Part shown: positions 18,064 through 27,194 of the stretch, in pieces
Layout of the letters: each line of letters opens with the position of its first letter
Position numbering within the stretch: the first letter of the stretch is position 1
Source of the DNA: Advenella mimigardefordensis DPN7
GTDB taxonomy: Bacteria > Pseudomonadota > Gammaproteobacteria > Burkholderiales > Burkholderiaceae_B
Direction of reading: 5' to 3'
Length of the DNA stretch: 64,000 bases
Assembly (NCBI RefSeq): GCF_000521505.1
Contig: NZ_CP003915.1
Span: 2,108,001-2,172,000 of the forward strand
The notes under the pieces: model-generated
Databases searched by the model: none
Told to the model about the DNA's origin: nothing
What the model saw: only the letters and a program-made list of their open reading frames with translations
Position numbers and translations under genes: made by a program

Positions 18064-19401
18064 ATGGAAAAAATTCAACCTTACGGCGGAGCCGGAGCAA
18101 CCGCCGTCGGCATGCAGGCGCATACAACTGCGCCGATAAAAGGCGACAGCAAAACGGGCAGGGCGGTGGCCGCGGCCTCCATTGGCAATGCGCTAGAATG
18201 GTATGACTTCAGTGTTTTTGCCTTTTTTGCCAGCTATATCGGGCATAGTTTTTTTGAGGATGGCAATGAAGTATCAGCGCTGATCAGCACTTTTCTTGTA
18301 TTCGCTGTCGGGTTTATTGCAAGGCCCATCGGGGCATTGTATTTGGGCGCGTATGGCGACAGGGTAGGCCGCAAGGCAGCATTGACGCTGACGATTGGTA
18401 TTATGGCGGCAGGTACGCTGATTATCGCGATTGCGCCGCCTGTCTGGATGATTGGCGTGGGTGCTCCCATTCTTCTACTGGCCGGGCGGCTGCTCCAGGG
18501 GTTCTCGGCCGGCGGTGAAATTGGCGGTGCCACAGCTTTCCTGGTGGAAAGTGCGCCGCTGGAGAAACGGGCCAGTTATGCGGCCTGGCTTCAGGCCAGC
18601 ATGGGCATTTCGAATATTCTTGCCGCCTTTATGGGCATGATGATCACGACTTTTTTCGATGATAAGACTATTTCACTGTGGGCCTGGCGCATTCCCTTTG
18701 TGGTTGGTTTACTCATCGTCCCGCTGGGGTACTATATCCGTCGTACCCTGGATGAAACGCCTGAGTTCGAAGCGCAAAAGCGCAATCATCCGGCAGACAA
18801 AAAACCGTTGCTGGATATTGTCCGGCTTTATCCGCGCCACATGATTCTCGGCATTTTGTTTTCGATTCTATGGACAGTCTGTGTGTATGTGCTGGTTATT
18901 TATATGCCAACCTATTATGCGTCACCGACGATCGGGTTGGGATTTTCCCGAAACCAGGCATTCACCGCATCGCTGTTGGGCAATATATTCATGGTGATCG
19001 GCTGCGTATTTGCCGGCAGGCTGGCTGATCGGATCGGCGCGTTCAAGGTGTTGCGGGCCGGTTGTGTGATTCTGATGTTTATTTCCTGGCCACTTCTGAC
19101 CTGGCTGCATCAATCACCGACCGTGACCCATCTGATTGTCGTCCAGATCCTGCATTGCTTTGCTGTGTCACTTTTTGCCGGTGTTGCGCCGTCGGCGCTC
19201 GCGCAATTGTTTCCGATACAGGTCAGGTCTACCGGTATGGCTGTTTCGTACAATATTGCAGCGATTTTCTTTGCTGGTTTTACGCCAGCGTTAATGACCT
19301 GGGCGACCACGATTGATGTGATGGCACCGAGCTATTACCTGTTTATTGCATCTGCAATTGGTCTGCTGGCAACAATAGGAATGTTCAGGCTCACAAGGTA
19401 A
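18064..19401 (+). CDS. MFS transporter, metabolite:H+ symporter (ProP-like) family
   Basis: A 445-residue inner-membrane transporter with about twelve predicted helices. The MHS-family signatures are present: GNALEWYDFSVFAFFASYIG at the first helix, GDRVGRKAAL in the loop between helices 2 and 3, and GRLLQGFSAGGEIGGA in helix 4-5. It follows the carbamoylase by 44 bases and precedes the LysR-type gene by 14, so it is probably the importer for the ureide handled by the two hydrolases. The AGGAC before ATG 18064 is an acceptable ribosome binding site. Confidence 0.9.
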   Translation: MEKIQPYGGAGATAVGMQAHTTAPIKGDSKTGRAVAAASIGNALEWYDFSVFAFFASYIGHSFFEDGNEVSALISTFLVFAVGFIARPIGALYLGAYGDRVGRKAALTLTIGIMAAGTLIIAIAPPVWMIGVGAPILLLAGRLLQGFSAGGEIGGATAFLVESAPLEKRASYAAWLQASMGISNILAAFMGMMITTFFDDKTISLWAWRIPFVVGLLIVPLGYYIRRTLDETPEFEAQKRNHPADKKPLLDIVRLYPRHMILGILFSILWTVCVYVLVIYMPTYYASPTIGLGFSRNQAFTASLLGNIFMVIGCVFAGRLADRIGAFKVLRAGCVILMFISWPLLTWLHQSPTVTHLIVVQILHCFAVSLFAGVAPSALAQLFPIQVRSTGMAVSYNIAAIFFAGFTPALMTWATTIDVMAPSYYLFIASAIGLLATIGMFRLTR

Positions 19402-19415
19402 GTCATAATAGCGTA

Positions 19416-21296
19416 ATGACCCTTAAGCCAAGCCATATCCTGCAGCAGCTGGAGTTTCGGAATCTTATCCGTTTCTGCCACTTGTGCCAGACGCGAAGTC
19501 TGGCACAAACAGCTGCACAATTGGGTATCGCACGGTCGGGAATGAGCGATTCAATCAGCACACTGGAGCAGTTGTGCGGTTTGTCATTGTTTCGACGAGA
19601 AGCTCGACAATTCATTCCCAATGATTCAGCGCTGGTTCTGAGCCACCATTTTTTGCGGCTATGCCTGCTCGAAGACTTCGCCTGCCGATATACCCAAAGC
19701 GCCTGCCATGAGCTGGGCTGGATCAAAATTCGCTTTCCGTATACCGCTTATCGCGGACAGACCAGTGCGGCGTTTTTTGATGCGGTGTTAAGAACTCAGC
19801 GCCAATACCAGAATACGCTTTTCTGTATTGAGTTTTATGACAGCTATCTTCAAGAGTCCGATAGCCGGGAGGACTGGGCGCCCCCATGGCCACGACTTGC
19901 CCAGTTTGATATTGTCATCAGCCCGATTCTGGAGCGTTCTGGCGAAAATTCATTTCTCAAGGCCGGTGGCTGGCTACTGTTGCATTCGCAATCGGTAGAA
20001 ATTCTACCAGGCCGAGCTGGAACCGATAATGCGTATAGGGGCAGGGTGTGCATTCCCCGCATGCCCTGGGCACTATTGCAACAGGCCACCCAGGTATGTG
20101 CGCAATTGCAGCTGGATTATGAATATGATGATCGTGATTACCTGCAGGTCATGATGCGGCCGCCCCAGGATAACCGTGTTTTTCTGGTTAACCAGCTGTC
20201 TCTGGACGCGACGTTTGATGCGAACTGGCAGCTGAGTCCCGTGGACAGTGCATTGATGTCCGCCATTGAATTGCGCAGTTACGAGGATCACCCAGGCGCA
20301 CAACTGCTGTTGAACAACTGGCGGCGTGTTCTGGATCGACCCGCCTCCGGTTCACAGCCATTTTCACCACAAACAACGCTTAAACAATGGCACTATTTTG
20401 GTCTGGTCGCCGGGCAGAACTCCATTCGCAAGGCCGCTGCTCAGTTATATATGGCTCAGCCAGCATTGAGTACTCAACTCAAACGCTTTGAGTCGGTGCT
20501 GGGTTCAACCCTGATTGCCCGGCATCAGGGGGCGCGGCAACTGGCTCTGACCCCGTCCGGGACGTTTATATTTCAAGTGCAGCAGGGCATGAAGCACCTG
20601 CTCGCGTCAATGCAATCGTTCCTGCATGCCCGACGATTACAGCAACATCAACGGTTGTCCCTGGGCGTCGTGCCAAGTGCAGATGTCAATAGCAGGCTGA
20701 GTGAGCTGATCGTCAATCAGGTGGCAAAATGGCAGGTGCATTATCCGGATGTGCGACTTGAAATCGTCGAGGACAAGCAGCAGGCGCTGGTCGGCCTGTT
20801 ACGTAGTCAACATATTCATTTGGCATTTGTCGAAGATAATGTCTCCTGGCTGGTGCAGGAAGCAGTGTCAGCGCCGGAGCCCATTGGTCTGGTCATGGCT
20901 CCGGATCTGGCAGGCCGATTGGGTATCAGGCAGGGACAATCACTCGATTGGCGGTCATTACGTGGATATCCACTGGTTTTACCCAGACGAGATTCCGGGT
21001 TGCGCAAATTGATCGATGATCATTGCGTCAGCCAGAACGTGACCTTAATGGCAGACGTGGAGTCCGATAGTCTGAATATCAATCAGCGCTGGATTGCAGA
21101 AGGAAAGTATGGTTCGCTCTTGCCGCGCTCGGCTGTGGAAAGCCTGATCAGCATGAACAAAGCATGGTTCATCGCGTTGACGCCAGTACTGGGCCGCACG
21201 ATAAGACTATCGTATCTGAAAAATCGGCAATTGAACCCGGTGGAAAAAAATCTGATCGATTATCTGCGGCTTGAACTGGACAACGGTCTGGAATAA
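19416..21296 (+). CDS. double-length tandem LysR-type transcriptional regulator
   Basis: A 626-residue protein about twice the usual LysR length (300). Residues about 13-75 form one winged-helix unit (RSLAQTAAQLGIARSGMSDSISTLE, then LFRREARQF). A region to about 310 looks like a diverged effector domain. A second, more canonical LysR unit starts near residue 321: NSIRKAAAQLYMAQPALSTQLKRFE, LIARHQGARQLALTPSG, then a full effector domain (LSLGVVPSADVN, LVLPRRDSG). I see no internal stop or frameshift, so this is one continuous frame. It is the last gene of the ureide operon, 14 bases after the transporter, and probably its regulator. The start is uncertain: no clear ribosome binding site precedes ATG-like codons near 19416. 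Confidence 0.85.
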   Translation: MTLKPSHILQQLEFRNLIRFCHLCQTRSLAQTAAQLGIARSGMSDSISTLEQLCGLSLFRREARQFIPNDSALVLSHHFLRLCLLEDFACRYTQSACHELGWIKIRFPYTAYRGQTSAAFFDAVLRTQRQYQNTLFCIEFYDSYLQESDSREDWAPPWPRLAQFDIVISPILERSGENSFLKAGGWLLLHSQSVEILPGRAGTDNAYRGRVCIPRMPWALLQQATQVCAQLQLDYEYDDRDYLQVMMRPPQDNRVFLVNQLSLDATFDANWQLSPVDSALMSAIELRSYEDHPGAQLLLNNWRRVLDRPASGSQPFSPQTTLKQWHYFGLVAGQNSIRKAAAQLYMAQPALSTQLKRFESVLGSTLIARHQGARQLALTPSGTFIFQVQQGMKHLLASMQSFLHARRLQQHQRLSLGVVPSADVNSRLSELIVNQVAKWQVHYPDVRLEIVEDKQQALVGLLRSQHIHLAFVEDNVSWLVQEAVSAPEPIGLVMAPDLAGRLGIRQGQSLDWRSLRGYPLVLPRRDSGLRKLIDDHCVSQNVTLMADVESDSLNINQRWIAEGKYGSLLPRSAVESLISMNKAWFIALTPVLGRTIRLSYLKNRQLNPVEKNLIDYLRLELDNGLE

Positions 21297-21370
21297 GTGG
21301 CTGAAGCTGCATTATTGAGCCAAGGTTCCGGCTTTTGCCTGTTTGCCGGTGACCGGCGGGTTAGCGCTAC

Positions 21371-21465
21371 CGTGTATTGGGCCTGCCGCGTATTGGGCTC
21401 TACCGTGTATTGGGCCCTGCCGCGTATTGGGCTCTACCGTGTATTGGGCCCTGCCGCGTATTGTG
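21371..21465. repeat. 17-bp tandem repeat array (about 5.6 copies)
   Basis: Unit CGYGTATTGGGCYCTRC. Copies lie at 21371-21386 (one base short), 21387-21403, 21404-21420, 21421-21437, 21438-21454 and a partial copy to 21465. Odd and even copies alternate between a CGTG...CCCTGC and a CGCG...CTCTAC form, giving a higher-order 34-bp period. The array lies between the LysR-type gene and the lysS terminator. Confidence 0.95.
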
Positions 21466-21474
21466 TAAACGCCA

Positions 21475-21502
21475 ATAAAAAAGGTGGCATGATCGCCACC
21501 TT
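21475..21502 (-). terminator. terminator of lysS
   Basis: AAGGTGGC (21481-21488) pairs with GCCACCTT (21495-21502) around a 6-base loop. On the minus strand the stem runs into a T run (21477-21482 on the plus strand as A). It lies about 40 bases after the lysS stop. Confidence 0.88.
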
Positions 21503-21539
21503 GCTTGTGCAAATAATGCTTAGGAGCCTTACTAAGCGA

Positions 21540-23066
21540 TCAGTCTTCCTTGCGCAGATGCGGGAAGAGCAATACGTCGCGAATAGTCGGGCTGTCGGTC
21601 AGCAGCATAATGTATCGGTCAATGCCGATGCCGCAGCCGCCGGCCGGCGGCATGCCGTATTCAAGCGCACGGATATAGTCGGCGTCGTAATACATGGCTT
21701 CTTCGTCGCCGGCATCCTTGGCAGCAACCTGAGCCTGGAAGCGCGCTGCCTGGTCTTCCGGATCATTCAACTCGGAGAACCCATTGGCAATTTCGCGGCC
21801 GGTAATGAACAGTTCAAAGCGTTCGGTGATATCCGGGTTGCTGTCCGAAGCGCGCGCCAGTGGAGAGACTTCTACCGGATAGTCTACGATGAAGGTCGGA
21901 TTCCACAATTGTGATTCGGCCGTTTCTTCGAACAGGGCCAGCTGCAATGCGCCGATTCCTGCGCGCGCCAATACCGGGCCGTCTACATCGGCACCCAGTT
22001 TGCGTAATTCAGCTTGCAGGAAGGCAACGTCATTCAGTTGTGTTTCGGTGTACCCGTCAGCGTACTTCATGATGGCCTGCGTGATGGTCAGTCGATCGAA
22101 CGGCTGGCTCAGATCCAGCGGCTTGCCCTGATGAGTGAGCACTGCGCTGCCGGTGGCAGCAACGGCGACATCACGCAGCAATTGCTCGGTGAAATTCATG
22201 AGCCATTGATAATCAGTGTAGGCCGCATAAAATTCCATCATCGTGAATTCAGGATTATGTCGCGGGCTGACCCCTTCGTTGCGGAAGTTGCGGTTGATTT
22301 CAAAAACGCGTTCAAAACCGCCCACTACCAGCCGCTTCAGATACAGTTCCGGTGCGATGCGCAGGAACATTTGCATATCCAGCGCATTGTGGTGTGTCAC
22401 AAACGGTTTGGCCGCGGCGCCGCCGGGAATAGGGTGCAGCATGGGCGTTTCCACTTCCAGAAAGCCCGAATCGTTCATGGCTGATCGCATGGCAGCAATA
22501 GCCTTGCTGCGTACCTTGAAGGTGTTGCGTGAATCTTCAGTCATAATCAGATCGACATAACGCTGGCGATAGCGCAGCTCCTGATCGGCAATGCCGTGGA
22601 ATTTGTCGGGCAGGGGACGCAGCGATTTGGAGATCAGGTTGATTGATTCGGCGTGAATCGACAGTTCGCCCTTATTGGTTTTGAAGACGCGACCACTGAC
22701 CCCGATGATGTCACCAATGTCCCAGGTTTTGAACTGTTCGTATACGTCTTCACCCACGCCTTTTTTGTCCAGATAAATCTGTATGCGTCCGCTGGCGTCC
22801 TGGATGGTGGCGAAACTGGCTTTGCCCATGACGCGCTTGAGCATCATCCGTCCGGCAACACGGGCCGGATTGGCCTGCGGGTCCAGGGTTTCTTTGTCGA
22901 ACGGGTCAAACTGCTCGTGCAATGCCTGCGCCTTGTGTTCCGGCCTGAAGCTATTGGGATAAGCAATGCCGGCTGAGCGCAGGCGCGAGAGTTTTCCGCG
23001 TCTTTCGGCGATGAGTTTGTTTTCGTCCACTTCGGTAACGGGCGCGTCTTTCTGGGTATCGTTCAT
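21540..23066 (-). CDS. lysS: lysyl-tRNA synthetase, class II
   Basis: A 508-residue class II lysyl-tRNA synthetase. The N-terminal OB-fold anticodon-binding domain covers about residues 60-180 ([21 protein letters not shown]), and the catalytic core shows motif 2 ([20 protein letters not shown]) and motif 3 ([13 protein letters not shown]). Length matches bacterial LysRS (about 500). ATG 23066 is chosen over an in-frame ATG 39 bases upstream because the shorter form fits the family better; neither has a strong ribosome binding site. It is last in the minus-strand set recJ-prfB-SDR-lysS. Confidence 0.96.
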   Translation of the reverse strand: MNDTQKDAPVTEVDENKLIAERRGKLSRLRSAGIAYPNSFRPEHKAQALHEQFDPFDKETLDPQANPARVAGRMMLKRVMGKASFATIQDASGRIQIYLDKKGVGEDVYEQFKTWDIGDIIGVSGRVFKTNKGELSIHAESINLISKSLRPLPDKFHGIADQELRYRQRYVDLIMTEDSRNTFKVRSKAIAAMRSAMNDSGFLEVETPMLHPIPGGAAAKPFVTHHNALDMQMFLRIAPELYLKRLVVGGFERVFEINRNFRNEGVSPRHNPEFTMMEFYAAYTDYQWLMNFTEQLLRDVAVAATGSAVLTHQGKPLDLSQPFDRLTITQAIMKYADGYTETQLNDVAFLQAELRKLGADVDGPVLARAGIGALQLALFEETAESQLWNPTFIVDYPVEVSPLARASDSNPDITERFELFITGREIANGFSELNDPEDQAARFQAQVAAKDAGDEEAMYYDADYIRALEYGMPPAGGCGIGIDRYIMLLTDSPTIRDVLLFPHLRKED

Positions 23067-23186
23067 AGGGTTTACTGGTGTTTTAGCTAGGCATGTCAGA
23101 CTCATGTGACATGTCAGGGTGAATGGGTTACTTCATGGCGGCGCGCCACCCCCAACAGGGCAATGCCGTCGCCTACGGCCGGTTTG

Positions 23187-23939
23187 CTAACTGTACTGCC
23201 TGATGTCATCCAGCTCTTTACTGGCAAAGTCCTTGCTGTTGACATACTGGAGAATACTTGCGGCCACCGCTTCCGGGCTGCGCAGTGCACCTGTTTCGTT
23301 CAGTGTATTAAAGCGTGCCAGATCGGGGAAATCATCTGTATTGGCTGAACGAATGGTTGCCTGCATATTCGTGTCGATTACCCCGGGAGCCAGCGAAACC
23401 AGTTTGGCTTGCGGCGCTTCAAGACGGGCGACACGTGTGTACATATCCAGCGCTGCTTTGGTGGCGCAATAAACACCCCAGCCAGCGGTGGGTGAGCGTC
23501 CGGCGCCCGAAGATATATTGACCACTCGTACATCGGCGTCCAGCTTGCGGGTTGCACGCAGCAGAGCGGTGGTGAGCAACATGGCGCTGGTTACATTCAA
23601 ATTGAACGTATCGGAGATCGCATGCGCATCTTTCAGCGTGTCGAACTGCCCGACAGGGCCAAGTGAGCCGGCATTGTTAATGAGCAGGTAACGGCTTGCC
23701 GTCTGATCCAGCTGGGCGAAGATGCCTAACGCGGCTGCCTCGATATGCTGTACATCTGACAGGTCGTGACCGTAATGAACATGCTGGCATCCTGAGGCGT
23801 CAGCCAATTGTTGTGTTTGCGGGTCGATGTTGCGCGATACGGTAATCAGTTGCTGCACGCTGCCCGCCAGCTGGCGGGCCAGTGCCGCGCCCAGGCCACG
23901 CGAGGCGCCGGTAACGATTGCAATAGTTCCACCACTCAT
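23187..23939 (-). CDS. SDR-family oxidoreductase (sepiapterin/benzil reductase-like)
   Basis: A 250-residue short-chain dehydrogenase/reductase, NAD(P)-dependent. The cofactor motif TGASRGLGAALA, LLINNAGS and the catalytic YCATKAAL (Tyr-x3-Lys) are intact, with the active-site Ser in NISSGAGRS. Sequence such as SPTAGWGVYCATKAALDMYTR recalls the sepiapterin reductase/benzil reductase branch. It begins one base after the prfB stop, so it is translated from the prfB transcript, and separates prfB from lysS. Substrate unknown. Confidence 0.9.
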   Translation of the reverse strand: MSGGTIAIVTGASRGLGAALARQLAGSVQQLITVSRNIDPQTQQLADASGCQHVHYGHDLSDVQHIEAAALGIFAQLDQTASRYLLINNAGSLGPVGQFDTLKDAHAISDTFNLNVTSAMLLTTALLRATRKLDADVRVVNISSGAGRSPTAGWGVYCATKAALDMYTRVARLEAPQAKLVSLAPGVIDTNMQATIRSANTDDFPDLARFNTLNETGALRSPEAVAASILQYVNSKDFASKELDDIRQYS

Positions 23940-23940
23940 C

Positions 23941-25045
23941 TCAGACTCCCTGTTTCAGACTGGCTTCGATAAACGGATCAAGATCGCCATCCAGCACTTT
24001 CTGGGTGTTGGAGATTTCAACGTTGGTACGCAGGTCTTTGATGCGGCTATTGTCCAGCACATAAGAGCGGATCTGATGCCCCCAGCCCACTTCCGTTTTG
24101 GCGTCTTCCAGCTTCTGTTGTTCCGCCAGGCGGTTACGCATTTCCAGTTCATACAGTTTGGAGCGCAGCATGGACATGGCTTCAGCCCGGTTGCGATGTT
24201 GCGAACGGTCATTCTGGCACTGAACCACAATGCCCGTGGGCGCATGGGTGATTCGCACGGCTGAGTCTGTTTTATTGATGTGCTGCCCCCCCGCACCGCT
24301 GGCACGGTAGGTATCGACCCGCAAATCCGCAGGGTTGATTTCAATCTCGATGGAGTCATCGATTTCCGGGTACACATAGACACTGGCAAAGGACGTGTGA
24401 CGGCCATTGGAGGAGTCGAACGGACTTTTGCGCACCAGCCGGTGCACGCCGCTTTCGGTGCGCAGATAGCCGAATGCGTATTCGCCTTCTACCTTGATCG
24501 TGGCTGATTTGATACCGGCGACGTCGCCGTCTGACTCTTCCAGTACTTCGGTTTTGAAGTCTTTGCGTTCGCAATATTTGAGATATTGGCGCAATAGCAT
24601 AGAGGCCCAGTCCTGGGCTTCGGTACCACCGGCGCCTGCCTGGATATCGACAAAGCAATTGAGCGGATCGGCCGGGTTGGCGAACATGCGGCGAAATTCG
24701 AAGTCGTCGATGATCTTGCCAAAGCCATCGGCATCTTCTTCAATGGCGAGCAGTGTCGCATCATCATCGTCGGCACCGGCCAGTTCAAACAGCTCTTGCG
24801 TATCGCGGATGTTTTGCCGGAGCTCGTCCAGGACCAGGACGACGTTTTCCAGCGTTTTTTTCTCCCGACCCAGATCCTGGGCTTTTTCGGGGTCATTCCA
24901 GACGTCGGGATTTTCCAGTTCCAGATTGACTACCTGCAGTCGTTCCGATTTGGATTCGACGTCAAAGATACCTCCGAAGCGCGTCCTCGCGCTCAGCGTA
25001 GTCTTCAAGACGGGCGGCGAGTTGGTTTTGACGTTCTGCTTCCAT
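23941..25045 (-). CDS. prfB: peptide chain release factor 2 (programmed +1 frameshift)
   Basis: RF2 reads UAA and UGA stop codons. The gene is in two frames: ATG 25045 opens 27 codons ([16 protein letters not shown]...) ending in TAT CTT TGA, and the remainder continues in the +1 frame from GAC at 24963-24961, giving about 367 residues, like E. coli RF2 (365). The slippery site CTTTGAC is at 24961-24967 with the SD-like GGAGG at 24971-24975. Downstream, the stop-recognition motif is SPF ([11 protein letters not shown]) and the catalytic GGQ lies in [16 protein letters not shown] frame starting at 25008 would miss the true N-terminus. The SDR gene follows one base after the stop. Confidence 0.97.
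24961..24975 (-). promoter_or_regulatory. prfB autoregulatory frameshift site
   Basis: On the minus strand GGAGG-TAT-CTT-TGA-C: an internal Shine-Dalgarno-like GGAGG three bases before CTT, then an in-frame UGA followed by C. Low RF2 lets the ribosome slip +1 on CTT, so RF2 controls its own synthesis. Confidence 0.95.
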
Positions 25046-25186
25046 GCGTGTTATTCCCTTGCTGTGTAATTTTGCTTAACCCTTTATTTTAGCGCACCAG
25101 ACCCTCATGGCTGAGCGAATGCCGTTCTTTGGCTGCAAAACTTGTTCTACGTCCGGCTGCCTCGATTAAGGCTGCGGATGTACGGG

Positions 25187-25333
25187 TCAGTGTGCAGGTC
25201 GCTGACCGGAAACATTGCCGAAGGCGCCACCGACCGTACCGACTACGCCGTCGATATGCTGTCCGGGCGTGCCGGTTGTGGTGCAGGCGGTTAAAGCCAG
25301 AAGGGCAAGCAGAAGCGTACGGTTAAATTTCAT
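25187..25333 (-). CDS. very small lipoprotein (48 residues)
   Basis: A 48-residue frame with a clear lipoprotein signal: MKFNRTLLLALLALTAC, lipobox LTAC with Cys17, then Thr/Gly-rich mature sequence (TTTGTPGQHIDGVVGTVGG) of about 30 residues. This resembles entericidin-like or other tiny envelope lipoproteins. No strong ribosome binding site is visible before ATG 25333, which lowers confidence. It lies between prfB and recJ on the same strand. Confidence 0.55.
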   Translation of the reverse strand: MKFNRTLLLALLALTACTTTGTPGQHIDGVVGTVGGAFGNVSGQRPAH

Positions 25334-25478
25334 ATGTGATTTTGGCTAAATATAAAAATGGCAGCGTAACAAATTAGCGGCCTCACCCCTTGTCGAGCCG
25401 GTAAACGTTGTAACAAGAATACCGGAAAACCGTTAGTCTGATAGCAATCGTAATAAATGGCGTGACCCTGTGTTGTCT

Positions 25479-27194
25479 TTAGAAGACAGCAGGCTCGGCG
25501 TGACGTACCATCAGTTGCACGTTTACAACGCCATTCCAGGCATTGGGCGCTATTTCGTAGATAAGATCGGTATATTCCGGCAGTGCTTCAGCGTGATTGA
25601 ACCAGATCGCATCGTATTGCTGGTTCATGCGTTCCAGGCGCAATTTGAGGTGTTTTTCCTTGAGCAGGCGCTGATTCAGCACCCTGAACGTATCCCGGAA
25701 TAGTGGCGGGGGAAAGCCTGCACCCCATACATGCTGATGCAACATCCCGGCCACTTCAGCCGTCGTAAAGAGCGGGTCGAGCGACCCATCCGTTTCGATA
25801 AGGGGCTCAAAGCTGTCTTTACCGCTAATGCGGCGCACGGCCAGATCAAAGGCTTCCTCGAAATCGGCGAACGCCTCTTCACGCAACGTCAGCCCGGCAG
25901 CCATGGCGTGGCCACCGAACTTGAGAATCATGCCGCTATGGGTTTTGGAAACCAGATCCAGTACATCGCGCAAGTGGACATCGGGTACGGATCGCCCTGA
26001 GCCTCGCAGTTCGCCTGGATCTCCCGGGGCAAAAGCAAGCGTTGGCTTCCAGAATTTTTCTTTCAGTCGTGATGCTACGATGCCTACCACGCCCTGGTGC
26101 CAGTCCGGATGAAAAACGCAGACGGTCGCATTGCGGGCTTTTTCCGGCGCCTCCAGGCTGGCCTGGGCCTGTTCGCTCATATCCTGTTCGATGGTGCGGC
26201 GCCGATGATTCATGGTATCCAGTTCGCGGGCCAGCGCCAGCGCTTCCGCTTCATCATCGGTGGTCAGGCAGCGGATCCCAATACTCATGTCGGCCAGGCG
26301 GCCGGCGGCGTTAATTCGGGGGCCAATGCGAAAACCCAGATCCAGTGCCGTTGCTTCACGGTGATCGCAGCTGGCGACCAGGAACAGGGCTTTGAGGCCG
26401 GGCTGCAACTGGTTACTCCGAATTTTTTTCAATCCCTGGGAGACCAACAGGCGGTTGTTGGCGTCCAGCCTGACCACATCGGCGACAGTTCCCAGTGCGA
26501 CCAGATCGGCCAGCGCATCAAGCCTGGGGCCTGCCTTGGCATCGACCCAGCCACGGCGGCGGAACTCCGCGCGCAACGCCAGCAGGACGTAAAAAATGAC
26601 GCCGACACCGGCCAGATTCTTTGACGGAAACTGGCATTCAGGATGATTGGGGTTCACAATCGCAATGGCCTGTGGCAGAGCATCTCCCGGTAAGTGATGG
26701 TCAGTTACCAATACCTGCATGCCCAGGTTGTTGGCAGCCTGTACCCCTTCGATGCTGGCAATGCCATTGTCCACCGTGATCAGCATATCTGGCTTGCCTG
26801 CGTGATGCTTGCTGGCGAGTTCGACTACGGCAGGTGACAGGCCATAGCCGGTTTCGAAGCGGTTTGGCACCAGGAAGTCCACATCTGCGCCAAATGCCCG
26901 CAGGCCACGCAGGGCGACTGCGCAGGCAGTGGCGCCATCACAGTCGTAATCGGCAATAATCAGCAGTTTTTTTCTGGCAGCGATGGCATCGGCAAGGATA
27001 GATGCCGCGGTGCCGGCCTGATTGAGCTCGGACGGATTGATCAGGTCAGCCCAGGATAGGCGCGTTTGCTCGGACGAAGTCACGCCGCGCGCGGCCCACA
27101 GGCGCGCCAGCAAACTGTGAATGCCACTTTCCTGCAGTTGCTTTTCGTAGTCCGGATTCACCGAACGGGCTGTAATTTTTACTGAGACCACCAT
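25479..27194 (-). CDS. recJ: single-stranded-DNA-specific 5'-3' exonuclease RecJ
   Basis: A 571-residue RecJ, which degrades single-stranded DNA 5' to 3' in recombination, mismatch and base-excision repair. DHH-domain motifs are visible: IIADYDCDGATA (motif I), DMLITVDNGIAS, VTDHHLPG (the DHH) and NPNHP, and the DHHA1 part carries FGGHAMAAGLTL. ATG 27194 with GGAAA at good spacing is preferred; ATG 27203 (574 residues) is the alternative. The start overlaps the 3' end of the rpfE-like gene by 16 bases. Confidence 0.95.
   Translation of the reverse strand: MVVSVKITARSVNPDYEKQLQESGIHSLLARLWAARGVTSSEQTRLSWADLINPSELNQAGTAASILADAIAARKKLLIIADYDCDGATACAVALRGLRAFGADVDFLVPNRFETGYGLSPAVVELASKHHAGKPDMLITVDNGIASIEGVQAANNLGMQVLVTDHHLPGDALPQAIAIVNPNHPECQFPSKNLAGVGVIFYVLLALRAEFRRRGWVDAKAGPRLDALADLVALGTVADVVRLDANNRLLVSQGLKKIRSNQLQPGLKALFLVASCDHREATALDLGFRIGPRINAAGRLADMSIGIRCLTTDDEAEALALARELDTMNHRRRTIEQDMSEQAQASLEAPEKARNATVCVFHPDWHQGVVGIVASRLKEKFWKPTLAFAPGDPGELRGSGRSVPDVHLRDVLDLVSKTHSGMILKFGGHAMAAGLTLREEAFADFEEAFDLAVRRISGKDSFEPLIETDGSLDPLFTTAEVAGMLHQHVWGAGFPPPLFRDTFRVLNQRLLKEKHLKLRLERMNQQYDAIWFNHAEALPEYTDLIYEIAPNAWNGVVNVQLMVRHAEPAVF

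Noticed and set aside
21371..21465. CRISPR array
   Set aside because: Units are directly adjacent with no unique spacers, and no cas genes are nearby; it is a plain tandem repeat.
21297..21914. 205-residue frame running through the 17-bp array
   Set aside because: Mostly antisense to lysS; the open frame arises because the repeat has no stop on that strand.
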